Assembly (NCBI GenBank): GCA_963821345.1
Contig: CAWGDM010000001.1
Location: forward strand, 1,240,001 to 1,304,000
Origin: WHSW01 sp963821345
GTDB taxonomy: Bacteria; Actinomycetota; Thermoleophilia; Solirubrobacterales; 70-9
Reading direction: 5' to 3'
Length of the DNA stretch: 64,000 nucleotides
The position numbers and the translations under genes are program-made. The notes under the pieces were generated by a model. It did no database searches and was not told the DNA's origin. It saw nothing but the letters and a program-made list of their open reading frames with translations. Of the stretch, positions 42,970 through 51,831 are shown one piece after another. Each line of letters starts with the position of its first letter. Position 1 is the first letter of the stretch.

Positions 42970-44325
42970 TCAGGCCTCGACCGGCTTCGCCCCGGCGATC
43001 ACGTCGACGAAGTTCTCCAGGTGCTTGGTCGTCCAGCACTCGAAGGCGGCGTCGCAGTGGCGCTCGTAGGCGGACATCACCGAGTCGCCGTAGTTCCAGT
43101 ACAGGCGCGGCTCGGGGTTGAGCCAGAAGGTGCGCCCGGCGCGCTCGGAGATCCGGGCGAAGACCTCCGCGTGCGGCTCGCGGCCGTTGGTGCGCGCGTC
43201 GCCGAGCACGATCACGGTCGAGCGCGGGTCGAGGTCCTCGGAGATCTCGGTCAGGAACTCGAGCCAGACGCGGCCGTAGTCGGTGTAGCCGGAGACGTCG
43301 GCGACCCCGCCCTCCTGGCTGATCCTGCGCGAGATCTCGCGGAAGTCGCGCTCGCGCTCGAACACCTCGGTCACCTCCGAGATCCGCTCGATGAAGACGA
43401 AGCTGCGCAGCTTGCGAAACGAGTCATGGAGCGCGTGCAGGACGGAGAGGAAGAACACGCTCGCCGAGGTGACGGACGTGGACACGTCGCAGAGCACGTA
43501 GATCTCGGGCCGGCGCGGGCGCTTCGGCCGGTAGCGCAGGCGCAGCGGCACGCCGCCGGTCTCCAGCGAGGCGCGCATCGTCCGGCGCATGTCGACCGCG
43601 TTTCGGCGCTTGCGCCCGCGCTGCTCGTTGCCGAGGGTCGCCAGGCGCTTCTTCAGCTGGGCGACCGCGCGGTGAACCGCGGCCAGGTCCTGGGTCGGGC
43701 TCGTCGGCAGCGCCCGGTCGAGCTCGGCGAGCGGCCGCGAGGGCGGCATCTTCTCGGTCCGCTCGATCAGTGCCCGCTCGAGCTCGCGGCGCAGGTGGCG
43801 CTCGAATTCCTGGATCTGCTCGCGCTCGAGGGTCACCGAGTCGGGGTCGCCGTCGCGGTTTCCCGCCTGCAGGCCGAGCGTGCGGCGGATCCGCTGCACG
43901 TCGACGCCGACCACGCCCGAGCCCTCGCCCTGGCGCCCGAAGGCGGCGATCGCGAGCCGCGCGGCGTCGCGCATCTCGCCGTCCGAGCCCTCGGCGATCG
44001 CCTGGCGGATCGCCTCGCGCAGCTGCTCCAGGTCGAGCCGCTCGCCCCCGTCGTAGCGGCGCTCCTCGCGGATCCCGCGCTCCAGCGCCTCGGCCTCGGC
44101 GGCGCGGAAGAAGTAGCGGTCGAAGAGCAGCTCGAACACCCGCCGGTCCTCCTGCGACTTGGCGATCGTCGCCGCCAGCGCCTCGCGGAAGTCGGCCGGC
44201 TCGGTCCACGGCACCACCCGCAGCGCCTCGAACGCGTCGAACAGCTCCGCCGTCCCGACCGCGACGCCCTCGCTGCGTAGCTCCTCGCAGAACGCGGCGA
44301 TCCGGGGCGCGAGTCCCGGGGGCAT
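42970..44325 (-). CDS. VWA domain protein (CoxE-like), MoxR partner
   Basis: Cytoplasmic protein of 451 residues. The C-terminal third is a von Willebrand A domain with the metal-site motif D-V-S-T-S-V, then S-G-Y-T-D-Y-G and V-L-G-D-A-R-T-N. The N-terminal ~250 residues are helical and charged. It follows the MoxR ATPase gene by 17 bases; such pairs act as chaperones that insert metals or assemble enzyme complexes. No carbon monoxide dehydrogenase genes are near, so the client is unknown. Confidence 0.85.
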   Translation of the reverse strand: MPPGLAPRIAAFCEELRSEGVAVGTAELFDAFEALRVVPWTEPADFREALAATIAKSQEDRRVFELLFDRYFFRAAEAEALERGIREERRYDGGERLDLEQLREAIRQAIAEGSDGEMRDAARLAIAAFGRQGEGSGVVGVDVQRIRRTLGLQAGNRDGDPDSVTLEREQIQEFERHLRRELERALIERTEKMPPSRPLAELDRALPTSPTQDLAAVHRAVAQLKKRLATLGNEQRGRKRRNAVDMRRTMRASLETGGVPLRLRYRPKRPRRPEIYVLCDVSTSVTSASVFFLSVLHALHDSFRKLRSFVFIERISEVTEVFERERDFREISRRISQEGGVADVSGYTDYGRVWLEFLTEISEDLDPRSTVIVLGDARTNGREPHAEVFARISERAGRTFWLNPEPRLYWNYGDSVMSAYERHCDAAFECWTTKHLENFVDVIAGAKPVEA

Positions 44326-44342
44326 CCCGGGCTCGGTGGCGT

Positions 44343-45278
44343 TCAGCCCGCGGCCTCCGCGCCCAGCTGCGGCCCGCCGAGTTGCGCGCCGACCCGCTCG
44401 GCCACCAGATCAATGTCTGTTCGGTGCTTGACGATGATGCTCATCGTGCGCTCGAACAGGTCGCGGTCGATGTCGTCGGCGCCGAGCAGCAGCAGCGCCC
44501 GCGCCCAGTCGATCGACTCGGCGATCGAGGGTGGCTTCTTGAGGTCGAGCTGGCGGACCATGTGGATCACCTCGACCAGCCGCCGGGCGAGCTGGTCGTC
44601 GAGCTCGGGGGCATGCAGGCGGACGATCTCCATCTCGCGCTCGACCTCGGGATAGTCGAGCCACAGGTAGAGGCAGCGGCGCTTGAGCGCCTCGGTCAGC
44701 TCGCGCGAGTTGTTCGAGGTCAGGACCACGATCGGGTGGGTGCGGGCCTCGATCACGCCGAGCTCGGGGATCGAGATCTGGAAGTCGGACAGGACCTCGA
44801 GCAGCATCGCCTCGAACTCCTGGTCGGTCTTGTCGATCTCGTCGATCAGCAGGACCACCGGCTCGGTCGAGGCGATCGCCTCCAGCAGCGGCCGGGTGAG
44901 CAGGAAGTCCTCGGCGAAGATGTCATGAACAACTCCCGCCACTTCCTCGGCTTCGCCTCCCGGGGTGCGGGTCTCCTCGGTCGCCGAGCTTGCCTGGATG
45001 TGAAGCAGCTGCTTGCGGTAGTTCCACTCGTACAGCGACTTCGACTCGTCGAGCCCCTCGTAGCACTGCAGGCGGATCAGCGGGCGGCCGCTGGCGCGGC
45101 TGAGCGCCTTGGCGAGCTCGGTCTTGCCAACCCCGGCCGGCCCCTCGACCAGGATCGGCTTGCCCAGCGCCTGGGCGAGGTAGGAGACCAGCGCCGCCGG
45201 CTCGTCGGCGAGGTAGTCGGCGCGCTCGAGCGCATCCTTTACCTCGCTCACCGACTCGGCTGGACCCGCGGGCGCCAT
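44343..45278 (-). CDS. MoxR-family AAA ATPase
   Basis: AAA+ ATPase of 311 residues. Walker A E-G-P-A-G-V-G-K-T-E, Walker B V-L-L-I-D-E-I-D-K-T-D, sensor 1 V-L-T-S-N-N-S-R-E-L and the sensor 2-like region R-R-C-L-Y-L-W-L-D-Y-P are visible. Works with the downstream VWA gene. Start ATG 45278 is 7 bases from the start of a divergent small membrane protein gene, so both promoters must lie within coding sequence or give leaderless mRNAs. Confidence 0.9.
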   Translation of the reverse strand: MAPAGPAESVSEVKDALERADYLADEPAALVSYLAQALGKPILVEGPAGVGKTELAKALSRASGRPLIRLQCYEGLDESKSLYEWNYRKQLLHIQASSATEETRTPGGEAEEVAGVVHDIFAEDFLLTRPLLEAIASTEPVVLLIDEIDKTDQEFEAMLLEVLSDFQISIPELGVIEARTHPIVVLTSNNSRELTEALKRRCLYLWLDYPEVEREMEIVRLHAPELDDQLARRLVEVIHMVRQLDLKKPPSIAESIDWARALLLLGADDIDRDLFERTMSIIVKHRTDIDLVAERVGAQLGGPQLGAEAAG

Positions 45279-45285
45279 CGGCGCG

Positions 45286-45519
45286 ATGATAGGGACAATG
45301 GCGCCGATGACCCTGGCTGTCGCACGCAACCTCTCCGAGCTCGCCCCGTACCTGATCGTGGTCGGGTTCGGCTTCCTGCTCGGCGCCTGGGGCCAGTCGG
45401 CCAAGGCCCCGACCGCGGTCGCCGCCGGGCTGCTGATCATCCTGCTCGGCGTCGGCGCGTTCATCCTCGAGCACTCCTCGGGCGGAGGCTCGGGTGCGCC
45501 GGGAATCCCCGGGGGCTGA
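45286..45519 (+). CDS. small two-helix membrane protein
   Basis: Unrecognised protein of 77 residues (ATG 45286; 45298 or 45307 are possible later starts). Two hydrophobic helices, about 23-37 and 44-60, then a Gly/Ser-rich tail. Three bases separate it from the PPK2 gene. Confidence 0.6.
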   Translation: MIGTMAPMTLAVARNLSELAPYLIVVGFGFLLGAWGQSAKAPTAVAAGLLIILLGVGAFILEHSSGGGSGAPGIPGG

Positions 45520-45522
45520 CCG

Positions 45523-46317
45523 GTGGGCCGCCTCGACGAGCTCGATCTGACCAAGTCGCTGTCGCGAACGCAGGAGGCGAAGAAGCTCGCACGCTCCCAG
45601 GAGCGATTGGCGCAGCTGCGGCTCGTCCTCGGCGGCAAGCTCGAGCTCGACGGCGCCGCGGAGATCGGCCCCCCGGTGTTGGCGGTCTTCGAGGGCTGGG
45701 ACGCTTCCGGCAAGGGCGGCGCGATCAAGCGGCTGGTGGCGCCGCTGGATCCCCGTCACGTCCGCGTCGCCACGTTCGCGGCGCCGACCGCGGACGAAAA
45801 GCGCCATCACTTCCTCTGGCGCTTCTGGGGCAAGCTACCCGGGTGGGGAGGGATGGCCGTCTTCGACCGCAGCTGGTACGGGCGGGTGCTGGTCGAACGC
45901 GTCGAGGGCTTCGCCACCCGCGAGCAGTGGCTGCGCGCCTACGACGAGATCAACACCTTCGAGCGCTCGCTCACCGACGAAGGCACGATCATGATCAAGT
46001 TCTGGCTCCACCTCTCGCCCGAGGAGCAGCTGGAGCGCTTCGAGAGCCGCCGCGACGACCCGCTGAAACGGTGGAAGCTGACCGACGAGGACTGGCGCAA
46101 CCGCGACAAGCGCGATGCCTACACGGAGGCGATCGAGGACATGATCGCCCGCACCGACCAGCCGCGCGCGCCCTGGAGCCTGATCGAGGCTGACTCCAAG
46201 CGCTGGGCCCGCGTGACCGTGATCGAGACCGTGATCGCCCGGATCGAGGAGGGGATGCGCGAGTGGGGGATGGACCCGCCGCCGCCCCTCGATGACGGCC
46301 CCGAAGACGACGGATAG
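45523..46317 (+). CDS. polyphosphate kinase 2 family protein (PPK2)
   Basis: Transfers phosphate between polyphosphate and nucleotides. The 264-residue product from GTG 45523 has the PPK2 Walker A E-G-W-D-A-S-G-K-G-G, the lid segment F-D-R-S-W-Y-G-R-V-L-V-E-R and the W-R-N-R-D-K-R-D-A-Y block. PPK2 enzymes are split into classes by nucleotide specificity (AMP, ADP or both); this cannot be settled by reading. Confidence 0.88.
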   Translation: MGRLDELDLTKSLSRTQEAKKLARSQERLAQLRLVLGGKLELDGAAEIGPPVLAVFEGWDASGKGGAIKRLVAPLDPRHVRVATFAAPTADEKRHHFLWRFWGKLPGWGGMAVFDRSWYGRVLVERVEGFATREQWLRAYDEINTFERSLTDEGTIMIKFWLHLSPEEQLERFESRRDDPLKRWKLTDEDWRNRDKRDAYTEAIEDMIARTDQPRAPWSLIEADSKRWARVTVIETVIARIEEGMREWGMDPPPPLDDGPEDDG

Positions 46318-46360
46318 ACGCCAAGTCGGCGTCGCCCGTCCGGTAGTGTCGCGCCTGATC

Positions 46361-47680
46361 GTGAGTGGAAAACCACTGCTGCGCGCAGTCGAGCCGACGA
46401 CGCCCGCGGAGGCGACCAACGAAGCCGCCGCGGCGGCTCGGGCGGCGGTAGCGGACCTCACCGAAGCCGCGGGCGCGGCGCGGCAGGAGACCCTCGCCGA
46501 GCTGACCGCCGAGGTGCGCAGGCTGCGGGCGGAGCTGGTGGTGGCCAAGCAGGCGGGCGACGAGCACGAGCGCCGCGCCCGGGAGGCCGACGCCTCGCGG
46601 ATCGACGCCGAGCTGCGGGCGCGCGAGGCCGAGGAGGAGCAGCGCCGTGGCGAGCTGCGGGTCGCCCAGGCCGAGTCCGCGACCGCGGCGGCGATCGAGG
46701 CGGCGACCTCGCAGGGCGAGCGCGAGGTGACCGCGGCCCGCGCCCAGGCCGACGCCGACGCGCGCCGAGCGCGTGCCGACGCCGCCGAGGCCAAACGCCG
46801 CGCGGCGGCCGAGGTCGACCGGGTGACGAACGCCGCCAAGGCCGAGGTCGAGAAGATCCGCGCCGCGGTCGCCGAGGAGGCGAAGCGGGCCAACGAGGCG
46901 GTCGAGGCGCGGGTGGCCGCCGCGCGCGAGCAGCTGCGGGCGACCGCGCAGCGAAAGCTCAAGGTCGCCGCCGAGCGAGTCCGCGCGCAGGCCAAGCAGA
47001 GCGCCGAAGAGCGGATCGCCGCGGCCGAGGCGCGCGCCGAAGAGCGGATCGCGGCCGCCGAGGCGAGCGCGCTGGACGAGGCTGAGAAGCGAGTCCGCAC
47101 CGCGCTCGAAGCGGAGCTGGCCGCGGCCGAGAGCAAGGTATCCGCGGCCGAGCGCGAGGTCGAGCTGGCGGCCGACCAGGCCGAGCGCAGGGTTCGCGCC
47201 GAGGCGCAGCAGCGCGCCCGGGCCGAGCAGGCCCAGCAGCGTTCCGAGCGCAAGCTCGAGAGCCTGATCGAGCGCCTGGCCCGCGACGCCGAGCAGAGCG
47301 CCCGCGCCGAGGCCGAACAGCGGCTGCGCGCGCAGGCCGCCGAGGAGGGCGAGGCCGCGGCGGAGGCGGCGGAGCGCGCTCGCGAGAAGGCCGCCGAGCG
47401 CGCCCAGGCCGAGCTCGAGGCGAAGCTTGCCGAGGAGGAGCGCAGGCTGCGCGAGGAGGCCGAGCAGCGCGCCCGCGAGGACGCGGAGAAGCGGCTGAAG
47501 ACGGTCGAGGCCCGGCTCGAGCGCGAGGTCGCCCAGCGGACCCGCGCCGCCGAGCAGGAGGCTCGCCAGGAGGCTCAGCGCCGCCGAGCCGAGCTCGACG
47601 AGCGCCTGCGCCGGGAGGCCGACGAGGCGGCCGAGGCGGCCGCCGCCAGGGCGCGCCGTGAGGCCCTCGGCTCGCCCTAG
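46361..47680 (+). CDS. long coiled-coil protein, Ala/Glu/Arg-rich
   Basis: About 439 residues (GTG 46361 preferred; ATG 46292 would overlap the PPK2 gene). From residue ~25 onward it is almost unbroken heptad-like sequence rich in A, E, R, K and Q (for example A-E-E-R-I-A-A-A-E-A-R), with no membrane segment and no globular domain. A cytoplasmic rod, structural or scaffolding, is the likely form. A single repeated unit was not clear, though E-E-R-I-A-A-A-E-A occurs twice in close succession near residue 225. Function unknown. Confidence 0.65.
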   Translation: MSGKPLLRAVEPTTPAEATNEAAAAARAAVADLTEAAGAARQETLAELTAEVRRLRAELVVAKQAGDEHERRAREADASRIDAELRAREAEEEQRRGELRVAQAESATAAAIEAATSQGEREVTAARAQADADARRARADAAEAKRRAAAEVDRVTNAAKAEVEKIRAAVAEEAKRANEAVEARVAAAREQLRATAQRKLKVAAERVRAQAKQSAEERIAAAEARAEERIAAAEASALDEAEKRVRTALEAELAAAESKVSAAEREVELAADQAERRVRAEAQQRARAEQAQQRSERKLESLIERLARDAEQSARAEAEQRLRAQAAEEGEAAAEAAERAREKAAERAQAELEAKLAEEERRLREEAEQRAREDAEKRLKTVEARLEREVAQRTRAAEQEARQEAQRRRAELDERLRREADEAAEAAAARARREALGSP

Positions 47681-47685
47681 CCAGG

Positions 47686-48852
47686 TTACTTCGGCAGCGT
47701 CGGGGCGACGATCCGGTAGGCCTTGAGGCCGAGTCCGAGGCGCTCTCGGTCGTCGCCGAGCGCCGGGTCGAGGCCGGTCAGCTCGCGGATTCGGCTCAGC
47801 CTGTGGGCGACCGTGTGGCGGTGGGCGAAGACCTCGCGCGCGGTGGCGTTCATGTTGCAGTCGTTGGCCAGGTAGGTCTCGAGCGTCGCCAGCAGGTCGG
47901 TGCGGTACTGGGCGTCGTGGGCGACCAGCGGCTCGACCGTCTCCGAATAGAAGCGCCGCACCTCCTCGGGGTCCGAGGCCATCGCCCGGAACAGCAGCCG
48001 ATAGACGCCGTTGCCGATCTCGGCCGTCAGCTGCTCGGCGACGCGCTCGTCGCGGCCGATCACGTCCAGCATCAGCTCGGCCTCGGCGATCGCGCGCCCG
48101 AGCTCGTCCGGGTCGGCGCAGTAAGACGAGACCGCCGCCTGGCCGTGCGCGCGAAGCCGGCCGGCGATCGCCTTCGCCGACGCCTCCAGTCGCTCGGGCG
48201 CGCCCACGCCCGCGGGAGCGGGGAGGATCGCGACCACTCGGGGCTCGGGGTCGCCGAGATCGAGCGGCTCGGCGATCGCCCCGGGGTGCTCGCCGGTGAT
48301 CAGCGCCGCGGCGTGGCGAGGGCGCGACGAGCTCACCGCGGCGACCACGGCGACGGCGCCGCCGCTCAGGTCGCAGCCCAGGCGCGCCGCTCGCCCGACC
48401 GCCTCCGCGCCGCTGACCCGGCGGGCCCGCAGCTCCTCCAGCAGCGTCCCGCGGACGTCGGCGGCGAGCTCGTCGCGAGCGCCCGCGACCGCGACCTCGG
48501 CCAGCGCCGCCAGCGCCGCGGTCCGCAGCACCTCCTCGCGGTCGACCCGCACCCGCGGCATCCCGTTGGCCGGCGCCGCGAGCGCGAGGGCGAAGCCGAT
48601 CGGCTCGCCGGCGGCCTCGACCGCCACCTCGGCGACCGCGCCGAAGTCGGTCTGCTCGCCGCGCAGCCGGGCGGCGGCGGCCGCGTTGAGCCGCTCCAGC
48701 GGCAGCTCGTCGGCCGAGGCGGCGGCCAGGCCGCTGGCGGGCAGGACGATCGCCACCGGGGCGCCGGCCTCCTCGGCGGCCAGCTCGGCGATCCCTCGCA
48801 ACCCCTCCCCCTCGAGCAGCGCGGTCAGCATTCGGGAGTGCAGGTCGCGCAT
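47686..48852 (-). CDS. PucR/CdaR-family transcriptional regulator
   Basis: Regulator of 388 residues. The C-terminus carries the PucR-type helix-turn-helix: L-E-T-Y-L-A-N-D-C-N-M-N-A-T-A, then V-F-A-H-R-H-T-V-A-H-R-L-S-R-I, then a closing G-L-D. The middle is a GGDEF-like, non-catalytic domain typical of the family; the N-terminus is Ala-rich. Start ATG 48852. It lies behind glnK-amtB, separated by a terminator hairpin, suggesting a link to nitrogen control. Confidence 0.82.
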   Translation of the reverse strand: MRDLHSRMLTALLEGEGLRGIAELAAEEAGAPVAIVLPASGLAAASADELPLERLNAAAAARLRGEQTDFGAVAEVAVEAAGEPIGFALALAAPANGMPRVRVDREEVLRTAALAALAEVAVAGARDELAADVRGTLLEELRARRVSGAEAVGRAARLGCDLSGGAVAVVAAVSSSRPRHAAALITGEHPGAIAEPLDLGDPEPRVVAILPAPAGVGAPERLEASAKAIAGRLRAHGQAAVSSYCADPDELGRAIAEAELMLDVIGRDERVAEQLTAEIGNGVYRLLFRAMASDPEEVRRFYSETVEPLVAHDAQYRTDLLATLETYLANDCNMNATAREVFAHRHTVAHRLSRIRELTGLDPALGDDRERLGLGLKAYRIVAPTLPK

Positions 48853-48865
48853 CGGCTGTCGACGA

Positions 48866-48893
48866 ACGGGGCCGGCCCGCTGGCCGGCCCCGT
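48866..48893 (-). terminator. terminator hairpin between glnK and the PucR-type gene
   Basis: ACGGGGCCGGCC and GGCCGGCCCCGT, 12-bp perfect stem with a CGCT loop. It sits 13 bases beyond the glnK stop and marks the end of the amtB-glnK unit. Confidence 0.7.
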
Positions 48894-48905
48894 CGCCGCT
48901 CCTAG

Positions 48906-49274
48906 TTACGCTGCGATCTCGGCGTCCGTGTGCGCCTGGAGGACTTCCTCGCCCTCCTCGCCCGTGCGGATCCGGATCGCCTCCTCGACGGGAAGAACGA
49001 AGATCTTCCCGTCGCCGACGTCGCCGGTTCGCGCGTGCTTGAGGATCGTCTCGACGACCAGGGACTTGTCCTTGTCCTCGATCACAACCTCGATCTTGAG
49101 CTTCGGCCGCACATTGACGGTCAGGCTCGAGCCTCGGTAGGTCTCGACGATTCCCTTCTGGCGCCCGGAGCCCTTGACCTCGCTGATCGACAGGGACGGA
49201 AATCCCTTGTCGAGCAGCTCCGATCGGATCGGCTCGAACGCTTCGTGGCGGATGAACGCCTCGATTTTCTTCAT
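48906..49274 (-). CDS. glnK: PII signal-transduction protein (GlnK), tyrosine 51 replaced
   Basis: Trimeric nitrogen/carbon sensor of 122 residues that can block the ammonium channel. The PII C-terminal signature T-G-D-V-G-D-G-K-I-F-V and the T-loop G-R-Q-K-G-I-V-E-T-Y-R-G are intact. Tyr46 is present and residue 49 is Ser, but residue 51, the uridylylated/adenylylated tyrosine of many PII proteins, is Leu (S-S-L-T). Control by modification at that site is therefore not possible. It follows amtB by 15 bases. Confidence 0.92.
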   Translation of the reverse strand: MKKIEAFIRHEAFEPIRSELLDKGFPSLSISEVKGSGRQKGIVETYRGSSLTVNVRPKLKIEVVIEDKDKSLVVETILKHARTGDVGDGKIFVLPVEEAIRIRTGEEGEEVLQAHTDAEIAA

Positions 49275-49289
49275 CTGACTGATCCTTCC

Positions 49290-50828
49290 TCAGGCCTCGG
49301 AAGGCCGGTCGGCGGTGATCGCGGTCACGGGAGCCGGACTGGGCGCCCCGACCGCCCCGCCGACCGGATACTCCGGCTGCGGGATGAACTGCTCCGGGTA
49401 GCCATACATGCCGTGCTCGGAGATGTCCAGACCGGCTTCCTCCTCCTCCTCGCTGACGCGGAGGCCGTACGCCCTCTTGATCACCCAGAACGTCGAGTAG
49501 CTGAGCACGAACACGAACGTGAACGCGATCATGAACCCGAGCGTCTGCGCGATCAGCTGATCGAACGAGCCGCTGTACCAAAGGCCGCCGTCCGGATCGC
49601 CGAAGGCGTTGTACTGCGCCAGGCGAGGTGCGGTGAACAGACCGCAGGACAGGGTGCCCCAGATACCGGCCATGCCGTGCGCCGAGAGCGCGCCGACCGG
49701 GTCGTCGATGTGCTTGTCGACCCAGTACACCCCGAGCACGACGATCACGCCCGCGACCGCGCCGATGATCGGCGCCGCCCAGAGCTCGACGTAGCCCGAC
49801 GGGGCGGTGATCGCGACCAGCGCCGCGATCGCGCCGTTGCCGGCCATGCCGATGTCGATCGTGCCCGTCTTCAGCCGGGCCGTGATCACCGCGAACAGGA
49901 CGCCGAACGCGGCGGCCAGGTTGGTGATGATCAGGATCTCGGCGAAGCGCCCGTCGAGCGCGTTCAGGGTCGAGCCCGGGTTGAACCCGAACCAGCCGAG
50001 CCACAGGATCAGCACCCCGAGCCCGAACAGCGGCATGCTGTGCCCCGGGATCGCCCGTGGCTTGCCGTCCGCTCCGTACTTGCCCTTTCTCGGGCCGAGC
50101 AACAGCAACGCGGCCAGCGCGCCGGTCGCGCCGATCAGGTGGACCGCCGTCGAGCCGGCGAAGTCCTGCATCCCGACGATGTTGGTGCCCAGATAGCCAC
50201 CGACCTGCAGGAAGCCACCACCGAACACCCAGTGGGCGCCGATCGGGTAGATGATCGTGCTGAACACGATCGCATAGATCACGTAGACGCCGAACTTGAT
50301 CCGCTCGAGCGTGGTCCCCCAGACGATCGCCAGCGAAACGGCGCAGAAGACGAACTGGAAGAAGAACTTCGACTCGATCGTCGCGTTCGAAAGCGACATC
50401 ACCGGGAAGCTCGGGTGGTACGTGGTCACCCCGTCAGCGGTCGCCGCGTAGGGCCCCAGATCGGAGAAGAAGAACCCTCCGTCGTGGCCGATCACGCTCC
50501 CGGCGCCGAAGGCGAAGGCGAATCCGCAGACCCACCAGCCGACCGCGGCGATCGAGAAGTTGGTGAGGATCTTCGCGACCACCGTGCCCGCGTTCTTGCC
50601 CCGGGAGAAGCCGATCTCCAGGAAGGCGAAGCCCGCCTGCATGAACATCACCAGACAGCCGGCGATGATCACCCACATCGTGTTGATCCCGACCGACGGA
50701 TCGAGCTTGCCTGCGATCGATTTCTCGAGGTCCGTCGCGTCGGCGAGCGCCGACCCGGGGACCGCGAGCACTGCAGCGACTCCGAGCAGGAGCCCTGCGA
50801 TCGCGTACCTTCGTCTCATCCGATACAC
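49290..50828 (-). CDS. amtB: ammonium transporter AmtB
   Basis: Channel protein of 512 residues with a cleaved-looking leader (to A-L-A-D-A) and eleven hydrophobic helices. The pore histidines are in T-A-V-H-L-I-G-A-T-G and L-S-A-H-G-M-A-G-I-W-G. The cytoplasmic tail is long (about 65 residues) with an E-E-E-E-E run. ATG 50828 or 50819 are both possible starts. Co-encoded with glnK in the usual order. Confidence 0.92.
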   Translation of the reverse strand: MYRMRRRYAIAGLLLGVAAVLAVPGSALADATDLEKSIAGKLDPSVGINTMWVIIAGCLVMFMQAGFAFLEIGFSRGKNAGTVVAKILTNFSIAAVGWWVCGFAFAFGAGSVIGHDGGFFFSDLGPYAATADGVTTYHPSFPVMSLSNATIESKFFFQFVFCAVSLAIVWGTTLERIKFGVYVIYAIVFSTIIYPIGAHWVFGGGFLQVGGYLGTNIVGMQDFAGSTAVHLIGATGALAALLLLGPRKGKYGADGKPRAIPGHSMPLFGLGVLILWLGWFGFNPGSTLNALDGRFAEILIITNLAAAFGVLFAVITARLKTGTIDIGMAGNGAIAALVAITAPSGYVELWAAPIIGAVAGVIVVLGVYWVDKHIDDPVGALSAHGMAGIWGTLSCGLFTAPRLAQYNAFGDPDGGLWYSGSFDQLIAQTLGFMIAFTFVFVLSYSTFWVIKRAYGLRVSEEEEEAGLDISEHGMYGYPEQFIPQPEYPVGGAVGAPSPAPVTAITADRPSEA

Positions 50829-50952
50829 ACTCCTTGCGTCGCGATAGCGGGAATACCGACGCGAAGGTAGGTGCGGGAGGCTCGGAGTTGGTTATCCCGC
50901 TGTCGAAACTTGCGGGCGGCCCGGTTGTACCGGCGGTCGAATAGACCTGGTG

Positions 50953-51831
50953 TCAGGCGTGGACAGGCGGGACGCTCGCGCCCGGCCCGAGCTCGAGCTC
51001 GGCGCCCTCGATCCCCATCTCAAGCTGCACGCCGTCGCCACCGCGCCGGCTCCACTCGGAGCGGGCGCCGGAGTAGAACTCGTCCAGGAACTCGTCGGTG
51101 TGCAGGGGGTCGTGGTGGAACATCATCAGCCTCGCGGCCTCGACCCGCTCGGCGAAGGTGAGCGTGTCGCCGAGCGCCGAGTGCCCCCAGCCGATGTGCT
51201 GCGGGTACTCGGCGTCCGTGTACTGGCAATCGTGGATCAGCAGGTCGGCATCGCGCGCCAGGTCGAAGCCCGAGATCCACTCCGGCTCGAGCCCCTCGAG
51301 CGGAGCGCCGAGCGCCGGCTCGTGGTCGGGGATGTAGGCGATCGTGGTCTCGCCGTCGGTGATCCGGTAGCCGAGCGTCGGCCCGCGGTGGGTCACCGCC
51401 TCGGCACGGATCGTGGCGCCGCCGATCTCCCACTGGCTCGCGGGCGTATCGCGGAAGGAGACCGAGCAGGGAAGCTCGCGGACCTCGACCGGCGACAGCG
51501 GCGCCGAGATGTAGCGGGCGATCCGGTCCTCGAGCGAGGCCTCGGGCGACGATGGGCCCCAGATCGTGATCTCGGACTCGGCCCTGAAGCAGGGCGGGAA
51601 GAACATCAGCCCCTGGATGTGGTCGAGGTGCAGGTGGGTGAGCAGGATGTGGATCCGCCGGCCGGAGTTGAGGTCGAGCCCCAGGCTGCGGATCCCGGTG
51701 CCGGCGTCGAGGATCAGCTCCTCGCCGCTCGCCAGGGTCAGTTGCACACACGAGGTGTTGCCGCCGTAGCGGTTCATGTGCGGCCCCGGGGCAGGGACCG
51801 AGCCGCGCGCGCCCCAGACCTTGAGCTTCAC
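50953..51831 (-). CDS. metallo-beta-lactamase-fold hydrolase
   Basis: Protein of 292 residues (GTG start, overlapping the PAS gene stop by GTGA). Metal motif T-H-L-H-L-D-H, G-N-T-S-C-V near the N-terminus, H of A-V-T-H-R-G-P-T, and D of H-D-C-Q-Y-T-D-A-E. These resemble the RNase Z/ phosphodiesterase-like branch. Its tight coupling to a PAS protein and closeness to a GGDEF/HD-GYP gene suggest a signalling role, but this is inference. Confidence 0.8.
   Translation of the reverse strand: MKLKVWGARGSVPAPGPHMNRYGGNTSCVQLTLASGEELILDAGTGIRSLGLDLNSGRRIHILLTHLHLDHIQGLMFFPPCFRAESEITIWGPSSPEASLEDRIARYISAPLSPVEVRELPCSVSFRDTPASQWEIGGATIRAEAVTHRGPTLGYRITDGETTIAYIPDHEPALGAPLEGLEPEWISGFDLARDADLLIHDCQYTDAEYPQHIGWGHSALGDTLTFAERVEAARLMMFHHDPLHTDEFLDEFYSGARSEWSRRGGDGVQLEMGIEGAELELGPGASVPPVHA

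Noticed and set aside
44343..45278. MoxR/VWA pair as a defence or phage-related ternary system
   Set aside because: The gene pair matches the ordinary MoxR-CoxE-type chaperone arrangement, with no nuclease, effector or phage genes nearby.
46400..47650. long open frame on the minus strand opposite the coiled-coil gene (Ala/Ser/Arg-rich)
   Set aside because: Mirror frame of a GC-rich repetitive coding sequence; no start signals and no domain.
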